From Rhodeus uyekii (taxonomy: Eukaryota; Chordata; Actinopteri; Cypriniformes; Acheilognathidae): a stretch of 64,000 nt of DNA. Shown here piece by piece: positions 13,824-24,922 of the stretch (within the stretch, counting starts at the first letter, position 1; each line of letters starts with the position of its first letter). The notes beneath the pieces were generated by a model that worked only from the letters and a program-made list of their open reading frames with translations, was not told the DNA's origin and did not search any database. The stretch lies in assembly GCA_037043235.1 (NCBI GenBank), contig JAWRVZ010000181.1, positions 310,001 to 374,000 of the forward strand, given 5' to 3'. A program made the translations under genes and the position numbers.

Positions 13824-13855
<32 letters not shown>

Positions 13856-13871
13856 TACACACACACACATT
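13824..13871. repeat. (TA)n(CA)n microsatellite
   Basis: A TA run passes into interrupted CA units. Confidence 0.9.
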
Positions 13872-14149
13872 AATATGAGACTACACGGTACAGAAATGAG
13901 CAGGCTTCATATTACCATATTAATATATTACCTGTAGAATGAAAACACCTCCACAGCTAAACTGCAGACATTTTTTCTTTTTCCCCTCTGTTCCAAAACA
14001 ATTTCTTAGGAGAAACATCCATGTGCTCATGTGGAAATGTTTATCCCTTTGAACTGCTCTGATATGCCAAGAAGATTCTTTTGATGTAGACATACAATCA
14101 TTTGGTAAAATTGTCTCATCCTGGCCCTTATAAAACATCTGCCATATAT

Positions 14150-14435
14150 TCACCCTTATGTTGTTCCAAGCCTGTATATCTTTCTTTCTTTCTTCTGTAG
14201 AAAAAAAAAGAAGAAATTTGGAATAGTGTGCTGGTCATTCATTTCCGTGTAAATACAGTGGATGGGGACTAAAGCTGTTAGCTTGAATTAAGACAAAGGC
14301 ATCATAAATATACCATGTCCATATGATTTTCAGAGATATTTCAGATAAATGTCTCACAAAAAAAAAAAATTGAAGAAAGGCAGTTATACAGTTTGGAATG
14401 GCATGAACGTGAATAAATGATGAGAATAACCAGAG
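14150..14435 (+). repeat. Interior of a TTAA-type cyprinid MITE, degenerate
   Basis: Contains TGTTGTTCCAAGCCTGTATA, TTTCTTTCTTCTGTAG and a distal GAACGTGAATAAATGATGA. I recognise these internal phrases from longer members of the family whose short member sits at 33280. The terminal repeats are not clear. Confidence 0.4.
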
Positions 14436-14579
14436 AATGGGGCGGTAGGGCTTAAGCATATTGATCTGTTTTCCAGAAAATGTCAGTGCTAACCAAATAA
14501 ACTGAACCTAAAACACAACATCAGAAGGCATGTCTGAATTATCAGAGTTAGTCAAGCACTGTTTGTCTGGAAAAGATTT

Positions 14580-14692
14580 CTACAAAGCTGTGAGACATAG
14601 CCAATAGAAATACGTGTAACCTGTTTAAAGTTGTGGTGAAGCCACTTTAATGGCAAGAAATAGAAAAAGTATCAAAAGATCTTCGTTCTGGT
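14580..14692 (+). repeat. Fragment of the LTR-like repeat also present at 19678
   Basis: About 75 bp starting CCTGTTTAAAGTTGTGGTGA and running through AGAAAAAGTATCAAAAGATC matches 19828-19903 with few differences. Upstream, AGCCAATAGAAA is shared as well. Confidence 0.7.
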
Positions 14693-14869
14693 GACATCTA
14701 TAATGAAACTGATCATCAGAAGAAGAAAAAAAGTTGTTTGTGGGCGTGGTCCACCAGTTGTTGATTGGTTGACGGATGATCTGCAAGCGAGTTTGCAGAC
14801 AACTGTAAAAAAAGAAAAAAAGGGGGTGAAGTTTAAGTGGTTGAAATGATTGTATAAATCAGACATGGA

Positions 14870-15751
14870 TCACTGTTCCGTCGAGCTCTCCAAGACGAGA
14901 GAGGGAACTAGGGTGAGGTCTGGGAAAAGAGCGGTCACTGGGTTAAGCTCTGGAGTGGACTCTTGAGAGATAAATCTTACAGGAACTGACTTGATTGATC
15001 TCTGGAGCGGATTCGGGGGAAAATGTTCCTTTGGAATATGCTTGGAGATTATATTTTCAGGATTTGGTTCAGAAGCTTCATCAGACTCAAAGATAAATCT
15101 TACAGGAACGGATTCTGTACTGTGCTCAGGGGCTGGAGCCGACACTGGACTGTGCTCAGGGGCGGCCATGACGTGAAAAAGCTCTGGCTTGGGACCAATG
15201 ACGTGAAGAAGCTCTGGCTTGGGACCCATGACGTGAAGAAGCTCTGGCTTGGGAGCCATGACGTGAAGAGGATCTGGCTTGGGAGCAATGACGTGAAGAA
15301 GCTCTGGCTTGGGACCCATGACGTGAAGAAGCTCTGGCTTGGGACCCATGACGTGAAGAGGCTCCGGCTTGGGACCCATGACGTGAAGAAGCTCTGGCTT
15401 GGGACCCATGACGTGAAGAAGCTCTGGCTTGGGACCCATGACGTGAAGAGGCTCCGGCTTGGGAGCCATGACATGAAGAGGCTCTGGCTTGGGAGCCATG
15501 ACATGAAGAGGCTCCGGCTTGGGACCCATGACGTGAAGAGGCTCCGGCTTGGGAGCCATGACATGAAGAGGCTCTGGCTTGGGAGCCATGACGTGAAGAG
15601 GCTCTGGGTTGGTGGCCAAGTCTTGAAGATGCTCTGGCATGGCGGCAATGAAGTGAAGAGGGTCTGGCAAGATGGCCATGTTGGCTGAAGACTCTGGCAC
15701 GGTGGAAATGTTGTGAATAGGCTCTTGCATTAGAGTTGTCTGCATTTTCAA
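14870..15751 (-). CDS. Repeat-encoded ORF of 293 codons, function unknown
   Basis: The frame begins MKMQTTLMQEPIHNIS and is then dominated by about 15 copies of a ten-residue unit close to PLHVMAPKPE, with a less repetitive Ser/Pro/Glu-rich C-terminus (residues ~205-293). No signal peptide, membrane segment or known domain is visible. The repeat comes from a 30-bp minisatellite without stops in several frames, so openness alone is weak evidence for coding. Upstream on the same strand a CCTATATAAG box (about 16,018-16,027) could act as a TATA element. Met/Pro/His-rich repeat ORFs of this style recur in cyprinid genomes and may belong to a mobile or multicopy element. It may not be a real protein. 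Confidence 0.3.
   Translation of the reverse strand: MKMQTTLMQEPIHNISTVPESSANMAILPDPLHFIAAMPEHLQDLATNPEPLHVMAPKPEPLHVMAPKPEPLHVMGPKPEPLHVMAPKPEPLHVMAPKPEPLHVMGPKPELLHVMGPKPELLHVMGPKPEPLHVMGPKPELLHVMGPKPELLHVIAPKPDPLHVMAPKPELLHVMGPKPELLHVIGPKPELFHVMAAPEHSPVSAPAPEHSTESVPVRFIFESDEASEPNPENIISKHIPKEHFPPNPLQRSIKSVPVRFISQESTPELNPVTALFPDLTLVPSLVLESSTEQ
15171..15620. repeat. 30-bp minisatellite, about 15 copies
   Basis: Tandem 30-bp units of the form GCTCTGGCTTGGGANCNATG plus ACGTGAAGAA. Variants alternate (AAGAAG or AAGAGG; ACCC or AGCC), suggesting higher-order duplication. More diverged units continue to about 15,715. Confidence 0.95.
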
Positions 15752-15759
15752 GAAAGACC

Positions 15760-16180
15760 GCCATGGTGGTCTTTAGCTCAGCTAAGATGCTTTTCAGTCC
15801 TGACCGCTTCACCCTTGCCACTTACGCTACCCCCGTGGCTCTGCCCTGGTCACTTGCTCTGCCTGATGCACCCTGACTACCTGGTCTGTCGGTTCCACCC
15901 TGGCTACTCAATCTATCCCAGTTCCAAGTCATGTTTCCTGTCCATGGACCAGGCCCTTCATCCCTCCCCCAGTTTCACCCACATACATAGCCATCAAAAA
16001 CACCGTAATATTTTCTGGACTTATATAGGGAGAGTTTGATGAGATAATAAGACACAGCTGAACGTAATTACAACAAACATGAGCACAGGCAAAAGACACT
16101 GGAAAATGAAGTTCACAATGCAAACATACAGAAGTCAAAAGGGTTGCCCCCTGGTGGTGGATTTAACAATCACCAGAAGA
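15760..16180. repeat. Flank of the minisatellite unit, LTR/promoter-like
   Basis: C-rich sequence (TGGCTCTGCCCTGGTCACTT) followed by an element that on the minus strand reads CAGCTGTGTC...ATCTCATCA then CCTATATAAG. It shares phrases with the repeat at 6683-6932. Probably part of one interspersed unit with 14870-15751. Confidence 0.35.
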
Positions 16181-17819
16181 TCAAGTTATGACAATTTTGA
16201 GGTAAATAAAAACTTTAAATGGAAAGTAATTCTTCAAAATATGATCAATAACACAAATTTAGAAAATTAATTTCTTAAAGTATCATCTAATTTTCATATT
16301 TGTTTAGAATAAAAAACATAAGCAAATTAGCATCAACAATAACTGTTGAAACAGGTTTGGCTTTAAATAAGCTAGGTATTATATTCTAAATCCCAAAAAA
16401 TAAAATGTGACTCACTTTAAACAAGGGGAAAATCTATAATCACTGTGAAGTTTGCATTTAAGATTAATAGTACAGTAACAATGTACAACAGTATATGAAA
16501 ATTATGGAACATTCTGTTACTGTAATCATAAATTACGTATATGACTATCCATTAACATGGCGCGTCCAGAGCGATTACCTTTCACAAATAAAGTGATGAC
16601 ATTCTGTCAAGGCCAAGCAAAAATATCAACCACTCCCACGAGAACACCGGCCTTCAACCTGGGTGTACTGTATTCCGGAGCTGTTATTTTTTTAACTCTG
16701 TACAGCTCAACTCTTAAAACAAGCATAGAGCATAACATGTGCAGTTGATTTTGCTTCCATGAGGAACATTTCATTCAGTCTGAGTCCAAACAGTCCGCAA
16801 GGCAGTCCGAACTAGTTGAAGTAGAAAAATAGTCTTACATACCACATTAAGCAGTCTTACGTAAGATGCCCTTAGAAAGTAACAGGCTGTTCGTCACCTG
16901 GATTTCACAACACTGCCAAATATATAAATATATATATAAATTACTGATATAGTTTAAACTTGGACCCTCTTCAAAGAGATTAGAGGCTTTACCTGAGAAA
17001 ACGTTTAAATATTCCAAGTTTAATCATTTTCTTGGTTTTACTTTCTTTTTTTTTCCTCTCTCTGCTCAGATGGAGAATTACTCCAAGCTATTCACAGGAG
17101 ATGTTCTCCACACACTCCATCATTCTATAAACATGAAAATCAAAAAATTATGAAAGGAAAACATGTCTCATGGAGAAAAACTCCACCTAGCCAATTTAAC
17201 ATCTTAGAAATGGTCTTCACATGAGTGTTTGATGAAAGTGACCTTGTTGAACTACAAGCTTTTATCTCTTTCGATGCACAAATCTGTCCTCCCCATGTCA
17301 AAGCGACTAAACGTAGGAGTAGTGCTGCTGTATTGTTTTCACTATGACTCTGTCTTGTGTTTGACCTTCTTTGAAAACAGCAGCCTAAACCACATCATGT
17401 GAGTAAAGCACAGCTTAGACTATCACTCAATAGAGATCATTTAAAGTAGTAGCCCATGAAAGTAACAGTAGAAATGGGTTTTATAGATCCAGGATTAGTA
17501 AAAGACAAGACCTCTCACACCAAAATTAATCAAACGCTTCTCAGGAGCTGATGGGCTCTGTATAGTTGCTCTCCAGATGCCTGATTTACAAAATATTGTG
17601 CAGAAACCATCCTACATTCAATCTTACAATCATTTCTTAACCATTTCTTGATTCAGAGAACAAACAAATGGACAAAAAAAAACTAAAAAAGTGTATATGT
17701 CAACTTAGACCCTGACAAGGCCCGTTTTTATTAATATGAACATTGCCATGAATTTTAGAGTGTGCACAATCTAAGTTCAAATATTTGCGTATGCGAGTTT
17801 TATAAATGAGTCCCCAGAA
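16181..17819. other. Intergenic, no gene recognised
   Basis: AT-rich, with only short ORFs and short TA runs near 16,920. No exon, RNA gene or convincing repeat. Confidence 0.5.
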
Positions 17820-18043
17820 CCACCTTGTCATGGTTGTAGTGTGGTCCAGGATTAAGGCAAGGAGACCAGGAAGAACTTGAATATAACTATAGTGCAAAAA
17901 CATTTCTAAAGAGAGAACATGGCGTGCAAACAACGATAACAGACAAAGACGGAAGGAAAACACAGGGTAGATATAAACAAGGGCTGATTGAGGGAACAAG
18001 ACATATCCGACTAGACTAACAAGGTGATTGATGACGAAACAGC
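17820..18043 (-). repeat. Interspersed repeat interrupted by a LINE (downstream part)
   Basis: Together with 18906-18962 it forms, on the minus strand, a relative of the repeat at 6683-6932. The upstream piece reads GTGTCTGTCATGTCTCTGTT, and this piece carries ATCAATCACC, CTTGTTAGTCTAGTC and CCTGTGTTTTCCTTCCGTC. Confidence 0.45.
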
Positions 18044-18908
18044 TCAACTCAACTTTATTTACATAGCACCATTAAAACAACCGTCGTTGACCAAGGTGCT
18101 GTACATGCATCAAGTACAGTCAACATTTAACATTTTATACAACAGAGATTACAACACAGAACAGACACAGCACATACCAGCTACAATTAAAAGTCAAACA
18201 AAAAAGATAAGTTTTGAGATTAGTTGTAAACTCCTGCAGTTTATAGGCAGTTCTAATAATAACAGGCAAGCTGTTCCAAAGTTTTGGTGCAGAAACGGCA
18301 AAGGCGCAATCTCCTCTTGATTTTAATCTTGCCCGAGGAACATTTAACAGTCTCTGGTTGGATGACCTAAAAGGCCTTCCAGGATTGTGAAGGGATAAAA
18401 GATCTGAAATATATGTTGGAGATAATCCATTTAAAGATTTTAAAACAAGCAGCAGGACTTTAAAATCAATTTTATACCGAATTGGTAGCCAATGAAGGGA
18501 TTTCAAAACAGGAGTGATGTGCTCTTGTTCACGCACACCAGTGAGGAGCCGAGCAGCTGCATTTTGTACCATTTGCAGACAGTTCAAAGATGCTTGGTTA
18601 ATACCAATGGACAAGTGTCCGAAATTTAAACACACGGAGCTAGTAGCTTCTGAAGATTCAAAAATTATCATTTCAGTTTTTTTTTTTTCATTGAGGTGGA
18701 GAACGTTTAGGGACATCCAAGCCTTTACATCCGCTAGACAAGCCAACAGAGAATCCAAACCCAGGCTGTTGGATCCCAGGGGCAGATAGATTTGGGTATT
18801 GTCTGCGTAGCAGTGAAAGGAGATACTGTGTTTCTTAAAAATCGACCCCAGAGGAAGCATATCAAGGAGAATATATGACAGTTGGGTGGAAAAACACTGG
18901 TAGAGCAT
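18044..18908 (-). mobile_element. 5'-truncated L2/CR1-like LINE
   Basis: On the minus strand this encodes the C-terminal part of a non-LTR reverse transcriptase: FHCYADNTQIYLPL (the catalytic YADD motif with Asp replaced by Asn), then VQNAAARLLTG, HITPVLKSLHWLPI, FKVLLLVLKSLNGLSPTYIS and AFAVSAPKLWNSLP. The 3' end has AATAAAGTTGAGTTGAG. The 5' part (endonuclease and most of the RT) is absent. The Asn in the catalytic box and the truncation make it inactive. The clade call is by resemblance only. Confidence 0.85.
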
Positions 18909-19677
18909 GAGATGAACCAGAGAGTAAACAGAGACATGACAGACACGGTACGCACCTGTTTATGGCAGATTTATTAGGATGAACAATAAAAATACTAATT
19001 TTTAAGTGCAGTTTGTCTAGAATGAGAAGAATAAGCCGGTTCTGATCTTGCCGAGTGAGGTTGCCGAACTAGCACTCCTAAGGCTCCTTTAAGCTATTAA
19101 GCTTCTTTAAAGAAATTCTGTCTCATCTGTTTTCAATACAGACAAGCTTCCATCATCCCCTTCTGTCTATACTTCTCTCTTCCCCTGAAGCCATGCTTAT
19201 TGATTCGCTGGAAAACACAGAGCCATATGTGCTTGAAGGGCATTTTATGAAAGCATACCAGTGCTTCTGAAATACTGCTTACAGTCAAAGAGAATAAATA
19301 GACCATATTTACAGATGCACTAGTATTAAAATTCGTAATTCAGGCAATAATTATTTTCTCATTATGAAAATGAAAAATAGCCAGTACAAGACTTTGTCTA
19401 AATAAATGGTGTATCCTTAATTTTCATCTTTGAAATTAGTTTTACACATAAAAGTGTATGTTAACAAATGCTAAGTTAACAGTTTAACAAAAAATATACT
19501 AAAAAAGAATTGTTAATTGAAATAAAGCTGAAATATGATTAAAAATATATTTTTTAAACAAATGAAACAAAAAAACTGATATGTTGCCTTTGCAACTAAT
19601 TGAAAAACGTTTGTGCTGAAATATTAGAATTATTAAAAATAAAAAATAAAACTGTTATACAGTGAATACATAACACT
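18909..19677. other. Intergenic, no gene recognised
   Basis: The first ~55 bp complete the repeat interrupted by the LINE. The rest is AT-rich with no ORF. Confidence 0.5.
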
Positions 19678-19997
19678 TGTAACGGCCACTTTGTTATGTT
19701 TATGTTGGGAATATACCTTTAAGATGGTGTACATTGTTGTGTGCATGCTGTTCTGGTGTGAGTGCGCAAACACACACATGAGGAGGAGTCTGTTTTTGAG
19801 TGAGGAGAGTTAAGAGCCAATAGAAAAAGCCTGTTTAAAGTGGTGGTGATGCCACTTCAATAGCAAGAAGTAGAAAAAGTATCAAAAGATCTTCATTCCG
19901 ATAAATTGTAAATCATTCGCTCTACCGCTGGCTGTTATTATACTGTTTCCATTTTCCCTTTTTGATTTTTCCTTTTTCCTGGTTTCCAGTCGTTACA
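19678..19997 (+). mobile_element. Solo-LTR-like element
   Basis: A 320-bp segment starting TGTAACGGCC and ending TCGTTACA, so its ends form a short TG...CA inverted repeat (TGTAACG/CGTTACA). It is flanked by CACT on both sides, consistent with a 4-bp target duplication. No internal retroviral-type coding sequence is adjacent. A partial relative lies at 14580-14692. Confidence 0.6.
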
Positions 19998-20001
19998 CAC
20001 T

Positions 20002-21535
20002 GATGAATAATGTCAATAATGTCAATGCCAGACGTATGGAAATGTTATGAAAAAAATGTCCAAAAATTAAGTACAGAACATTTTAATGTATTGGGGGGGG
20101 GGATATTTAAAATTAATTATGATAACAGTAGGGGCAAAACCCCAGGGCTCTGAGGAGGTTAATCAAGAGCAGAGAGTATGTCTGTTAAACAAGATCATGT
20201 GATTAGAAAACTAGCGGAACCATGCCTCTTCAGGAAATGCCTGGAGGTTTCTTCAAACAGGAGCTGCACTAGAGTTCAAGAAGAACACATTGGACTACTG
20301 TTGACAGTACAGCTGAAGATCCAGTCTGAGCTGCTCTCAACCCATTCTTTCCAGAACATCCTGACAAATAAAGCCTCTGGCCATCTGAAATGTTTATACA
20401 CCTGCTCAGACAGCAGATAGAAGGAAAAAGATTTTAACTAAAGAATGTCTTGAAGATACAACTCAAATGTAAAGCTGATTTGATATAACCTTCATATAAC
20501 TGCTGTATCTTAAAAGAAAATTGTGTTAAGAATTCTACCTGTGCTTGGTTGGGTGGGCAGCATATCAAACAAGGCTAAAACCATATTTTAACATAAGCAT
20601 ACTGCAAGAATAAAAAAGAAGAATAAAAAACATTTTCTACAGAAAACCATTTGAAAAACAAATATCTTAATAGAGATTAGAGCCATGGCCCTTTAGTCGT
20701 GGACCTTTTTTCTCTTCCCAAAAAAATGAGGTACACCATATCTTAATCTGTATACCTCTCTAGAGTGCAGAATAGATACTTTGAGGAAGCTAATCAACAA
20801 CAAAGAGTAGGTCAGTTTCATACGATCATGTCATTTGGAAAACTCTGAGCGAGACCATGCCTCCTCAGGCAGGGTGGAGCATTGATGTTTTGCCTCTCTC
20901 ATTTCCTCCCAAACATGGATTAAACAGAGAGAAGGGAAGGAAAATTTGTGTTGAAACCCATGATCATGTTCTCCAGCATGATTTGACAATGTACAAAGAA
21001 AAAAAATTCTATGGAAGAAGAACTGATTGTCCGTCTAATCCGTCTGATTGTCTCTACAAAGGAGATCACATGGTCATTCACAAATTTACTTATTTTATTA
21101 ATGATAATCTTTCTTTTTTATTTTACATCATTTAAAATGTCAAAAAAGTATTTTAAAAGTCTATCAAGCTTATCATCTGGAGCTTCACCTCTCATGCTTC
21201 CATAATAGTGCACTTCAAAGGGAGCCTAAGGAGTGAGTGATGGAAGTGTCAAGTCTGAGTCTAGAGGAAATGTAATCCATCACCCCCACATGGGCAAACA
21301 AACACACAGTCCAGATAAAAGAACAACATCCTAAGCAAACCAAGTGGCCAATCTATAACAGATCTATCCACTCATCCTACCATTTCCCACATATTTTCTC
21401 TTTCCAGAGCTTGATACAACTTGGTTGGTCATACACCCACTACTCTTGACCCTTAAACAGACAGGCAGGGGGTGAATACCAAAGTGAGTCAGAAAGGAAA
21501 TTAGAAAAGGATCGGTGAACTGTTCTATAGTACTT
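20002..21535. other. Intergenic, no gene recognised
   Basis: Contains a partly repeated unit: GAGGAGGTTAATCAAGAGCAGAG (split here as two phrases GAGGAGGTTAATC and AAGAGCAGAG) near 20150 resembles GAGGAAGCTAATCAACAAC near 20783, with similar following sequence (GATCATGTGATT / GATCATGTCATT). This suggests an old local duplication. No gene. Confidence 0.4.
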
Positions 21536-21539
21536 GCTT

Positions 21540-21760
21540 GAAAAATACAGATCCTAAAAGCAGTAATAGCCATAAAAGAATCATTTTGGTTTCCCAAAGA
21601 ACCTTTCAATAAACCATTTTTCTTAGCGTGAGGAGCACTTTAATAATCTAAAGAAACTTTTTTCACTATAAAGACGTTTTTGTGTTACGATAAGGTTCAA
21701 TGACGTTAGAGGTTCTTCATGGAACCATCAACCGAACCTTTATTTTTAATAGTGTAGGAC
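21540..21760. repeat. Common cyprinid non-coding repeat (GGTTCTTCATGGAACC family)
   Basis: Phrases CCCAAAGAACCTTTCAATAA, GAGGTTCTTCATGGAACCAT and CCTTTATTTTTAATAGTGTA occur in the order seen in this abundant family. Confidence 0.55.
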
Positions 21761-22394
21761 CCTTACATGTTTTTATGTGCGTGTGAGAGAGTAATTTTAA
21801 AAGAATGAGAAAAGTGATGAGTCACTATTTGAAAAAGCTGCTAAAAGAGTTGATCAGCAAAGGAAAATGACAAAAATCACTCCCAAAAATGAGGCCAGAT
21901 TAACAACATTATAATACAACATGTAGCAAGGGCATCTGTGAACAACTGACATGCTGAAGTAATTGTGAGACCATCTGAACTCATGGAAAAGCCATAATCA
22001 AATTTTAAAGAAAATGACAACATCCATAAGACTAAAGAAGATAATGATGTCACTTGTATGTTGCTTATTCTCCCAAACAAACAATTATGTCTACCAGATA
22101 AACATTTTCATGTTCTAATGAGATCACGGTTTTATTTTCTCATACACAAATCCACTTACACTCAACTAGATCTGAAAGTCAGCGCGTCCCAACACTATTG
22201 TTCCTCACAGTGAAATATGAAGACAAGTGCCAACTCTTACATTATGCTGTATAGTATGGCAAAAAGCCTAGAAATGTGCTTACTCAAGCACCAGAGCATC
22301 TGCAGCGTCCTTTGCAAAGAAACCATAAGCAGTATAGGAGGAGACACTGGCAAGTGAAAAGGAACATGACTGAATGTGTACATACCACAGGAAC

Positions 22395-22690
22395 GCTGTG
22401 TTTTCAGCACCATTACTCCAGTCTTCAGTGTCATATGATCCTTTGGAAATCAAGAAACACTTCATATTACATTACTTTATTGTTATTGAGTTTTTTTTTA
22501 AACAGTTGTGCTGATTGAATCAGGATGAATACAACGTTCAAAAGAACAGCATCTATTTAAAATAGACATTTTTGTTGAAAAATGTTAAAACTTTACTGTC
22601 ACTTTTGATCAATTTACTGCAACCTTGTATACAATTCATTTCTTTTTCTTCTTTCTCCAAACTTCTGAACGTTAGTGTAAATTTCTAATC
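22395..22690 (+). repeat. Dispersed cyprinid repeat
   Basis: Starts ACCATTACTCCAGTCTTCAG, TGTCATATGATCCTTTGGAA and ends CTTTACTGTCACTTTTGATC plus CCAAACTTCTGAACG. Same family as 8725, 28915, 34740 and 57770, in inverted orientation relative to 8725. Confidence 0.65.
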
Positions 22691-24880
22691 TCATTTTAAT
22701 CTCAAATTTTTAATCTCATTTTAATGTACAAAAAAAGAAAGTTATTTATGTAGATGTCTCTGTTAATTAGACCAATTTATTAGTGTGAGTTCTATGTTTG
22801 TACGACCAGCTGAAGACGAGGGAAGTGTTTAGGACCAGTTATATTGGAACATACACAGTTACAATTAAGATTGAAAAGTGGTGTGTTGGATCTGAACTCT
22901 GCAAATAAGTAGATCTACAGGAACACAATTGGGCACCCCATGTTTATAAAAAACAGTCAGTTATGGGGGATTAACTTACGTTTCTATCAAAAGTAAGCCA
23001 GTCAGCCAAGGAATGAAAATCGTTCGCTGTGGGCTTCCCATGTCACCGAGCTACAAGTCATTAACACTATGATAAAATTTTAGTACTGTAATATGTATGT
23101 ATTAACTTCGATTCGTCATTTATTTTGACAAACGAAGATAATTTAGTTCAAATCTGCCGCTCACTTAGCGGATCCACAGGATCCTCGATCGTTATGTCGT
23201 CATCACTGTCCCACGTTCTCATTGGTTTGCGCTCTATTGTTGTGTGTCGTCATCATTGTCCCGCGTTCTCATTGGTTTGTTTGAATTTGAAGGATTTCAC
23301 GCGCAGGGAAAGCTCTCCGCGAATCGCTCGACCAGATCTCGATCAACAAGAATAACATTGGATTTTGATACAAAATTAAATAGACTAGATCAAGTGATAA
23401 AAAAGTCATAACTGAAACTATTTTCTAAGTTTTTAATTTTAGTTTATTTTTAATTAAAACTTTAGACCATTGAGGACAGACCTACTGCAACTGTTAGATG
23501 ATAGTCTATGCGTTTCTTAAAGTCATCAATTTGCAAGATTTAAAATTATTTTTAAAGAATAATTATGTATTTATTATATTTTAATTCTTGATAAATTAAT
23601 AACAAATTCAAGAAAAAAAGGAATTGTTCAGTAACAATAAATTGTAAAAGTTAAAGTCCACATTTAAAAGTCTGAAATCTGTCTGTCTGGGAAACCGGCT
23701 GCTTTCAGGGTGGAATCAAATCCCATCATCAAAGATAGTAATCGAAGCATCTGGGCTCAAACCAAATTTGTAGCAGCACTACATTACTGTGAGGTTATCA
23801 CTGGCCTGGGATCAGGGTGAGGTGACAAGAGGACCTGGTATGAATTAGCTCTAACTTCACAGGAGCACAATGACTCATAATTCAGTGACCCTTAGAGAGG
23901 CAAATACCGTAACAGGAAGAAGTGGGCTTTTTTTCTTTCTTATCGCTGGAAGGCTTTGGTCTGTTGTCTTACTCAGTTGTCCTTGTTTTCCCCGTTAAAA
24001 CAAAATACCTTATAAATACCATGATTTTAGTTGAAATCATGGGTCATAAGTAAACAGACTTCAGATGGCAGGTGGCTTTGAGAGTGGAGTCAAGGTCAGC
24101 ATTATTCTCTAACAGAACACACATCAGGGAATATGCCCCATTAATTTAATGACACTTAAAGTCATAGCGAAGCTTTCTTTTTTAAATAGACAGACAACTA
24201 AAAAAAAAAAAAAACATTCAATAAGTTTGAATTGTTCAGGTTAGAAAAGTTTTGGGCATTTGTCAAACTAGTAGACCAGTAGGCTAAACAGACTGTGAAA
24301 TCAGCTAGACCAGTTTAAAACAGCTGAGATACGCAAACCTCCTTATACTGGTTCAAGTTTAAAGCTTTTTTTCCTTCTTCTTTGAAAAAATACAAATATA
24401 AATTATTATAGAACCTTATTTTATTATTTTATTAAATTATTATTATATGTTAACACCTTTCAATGCATTTTACAGTTTGACCTTTGATGAAAAAGATAAA
24501 AATTGAGAAAATGTTTTGTTGAAAACTAAAAACCTAAATCATTTTTAGTCTATCTAGAGCACCAGACAGTTTAATCATAAAACACATATGTCTTAGTCTT
24601 AGATCTGAAGTCCCTGCTGTAATGGATACAAACTGCCACATCTCAAGCTATTATAATACAAATTTGTTTTCAAAGAAAGAAACCGCATGTACACTCTTAT
24701 ATTAAATGTGATCATCTTCACTTGTGAGAACAGCTGTCAAGCTCTGCATGTTTCCAAAAATGAAATAAGGACTAAGAAATAAATGACAGATTCTTCTCCA
24801 TCTGGAAACAATGTGCAGCGGTACAAATGAGGACCAACAAGAATCACCCCTGGATTTGTGCACCATTAAAACTAATGGAT
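22691..24880. other. Intergenic, no gene recognised
   Basis: Contains a 34-bp direct repeat at 23196-23229 and 23246-23279 in a CpG-containing stretch (see findings). Otherwise AT-rich with chance ORFs. Confidence 0.45.
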
Positions 24881-24885
24881 GTGGT

Positions 24886-24888
<3 letters not shown>

Positions 24889-24920
<32 letters not shown>
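24889..24920. repeat. (CT)n microsatellite
   Basis: About 15 CT units. Confidence 0.95.

Positions 24921-24922
<2 letters not shown>

Noticed and set aside
15171..15620. CRISPR-like array of 30-bp repeats
   Set aside because: Units are directly adjacent with no spacers, and the genome is a vertebrate. It is a minisatellite.
15023..15821. Several further long ORFs across the minisatellite in other frames and on the plus strand
   Set aside because: They arise because the 30-bp unit contains no stop codon in most frames. Only the 293-codon frame extends well beyond the array.
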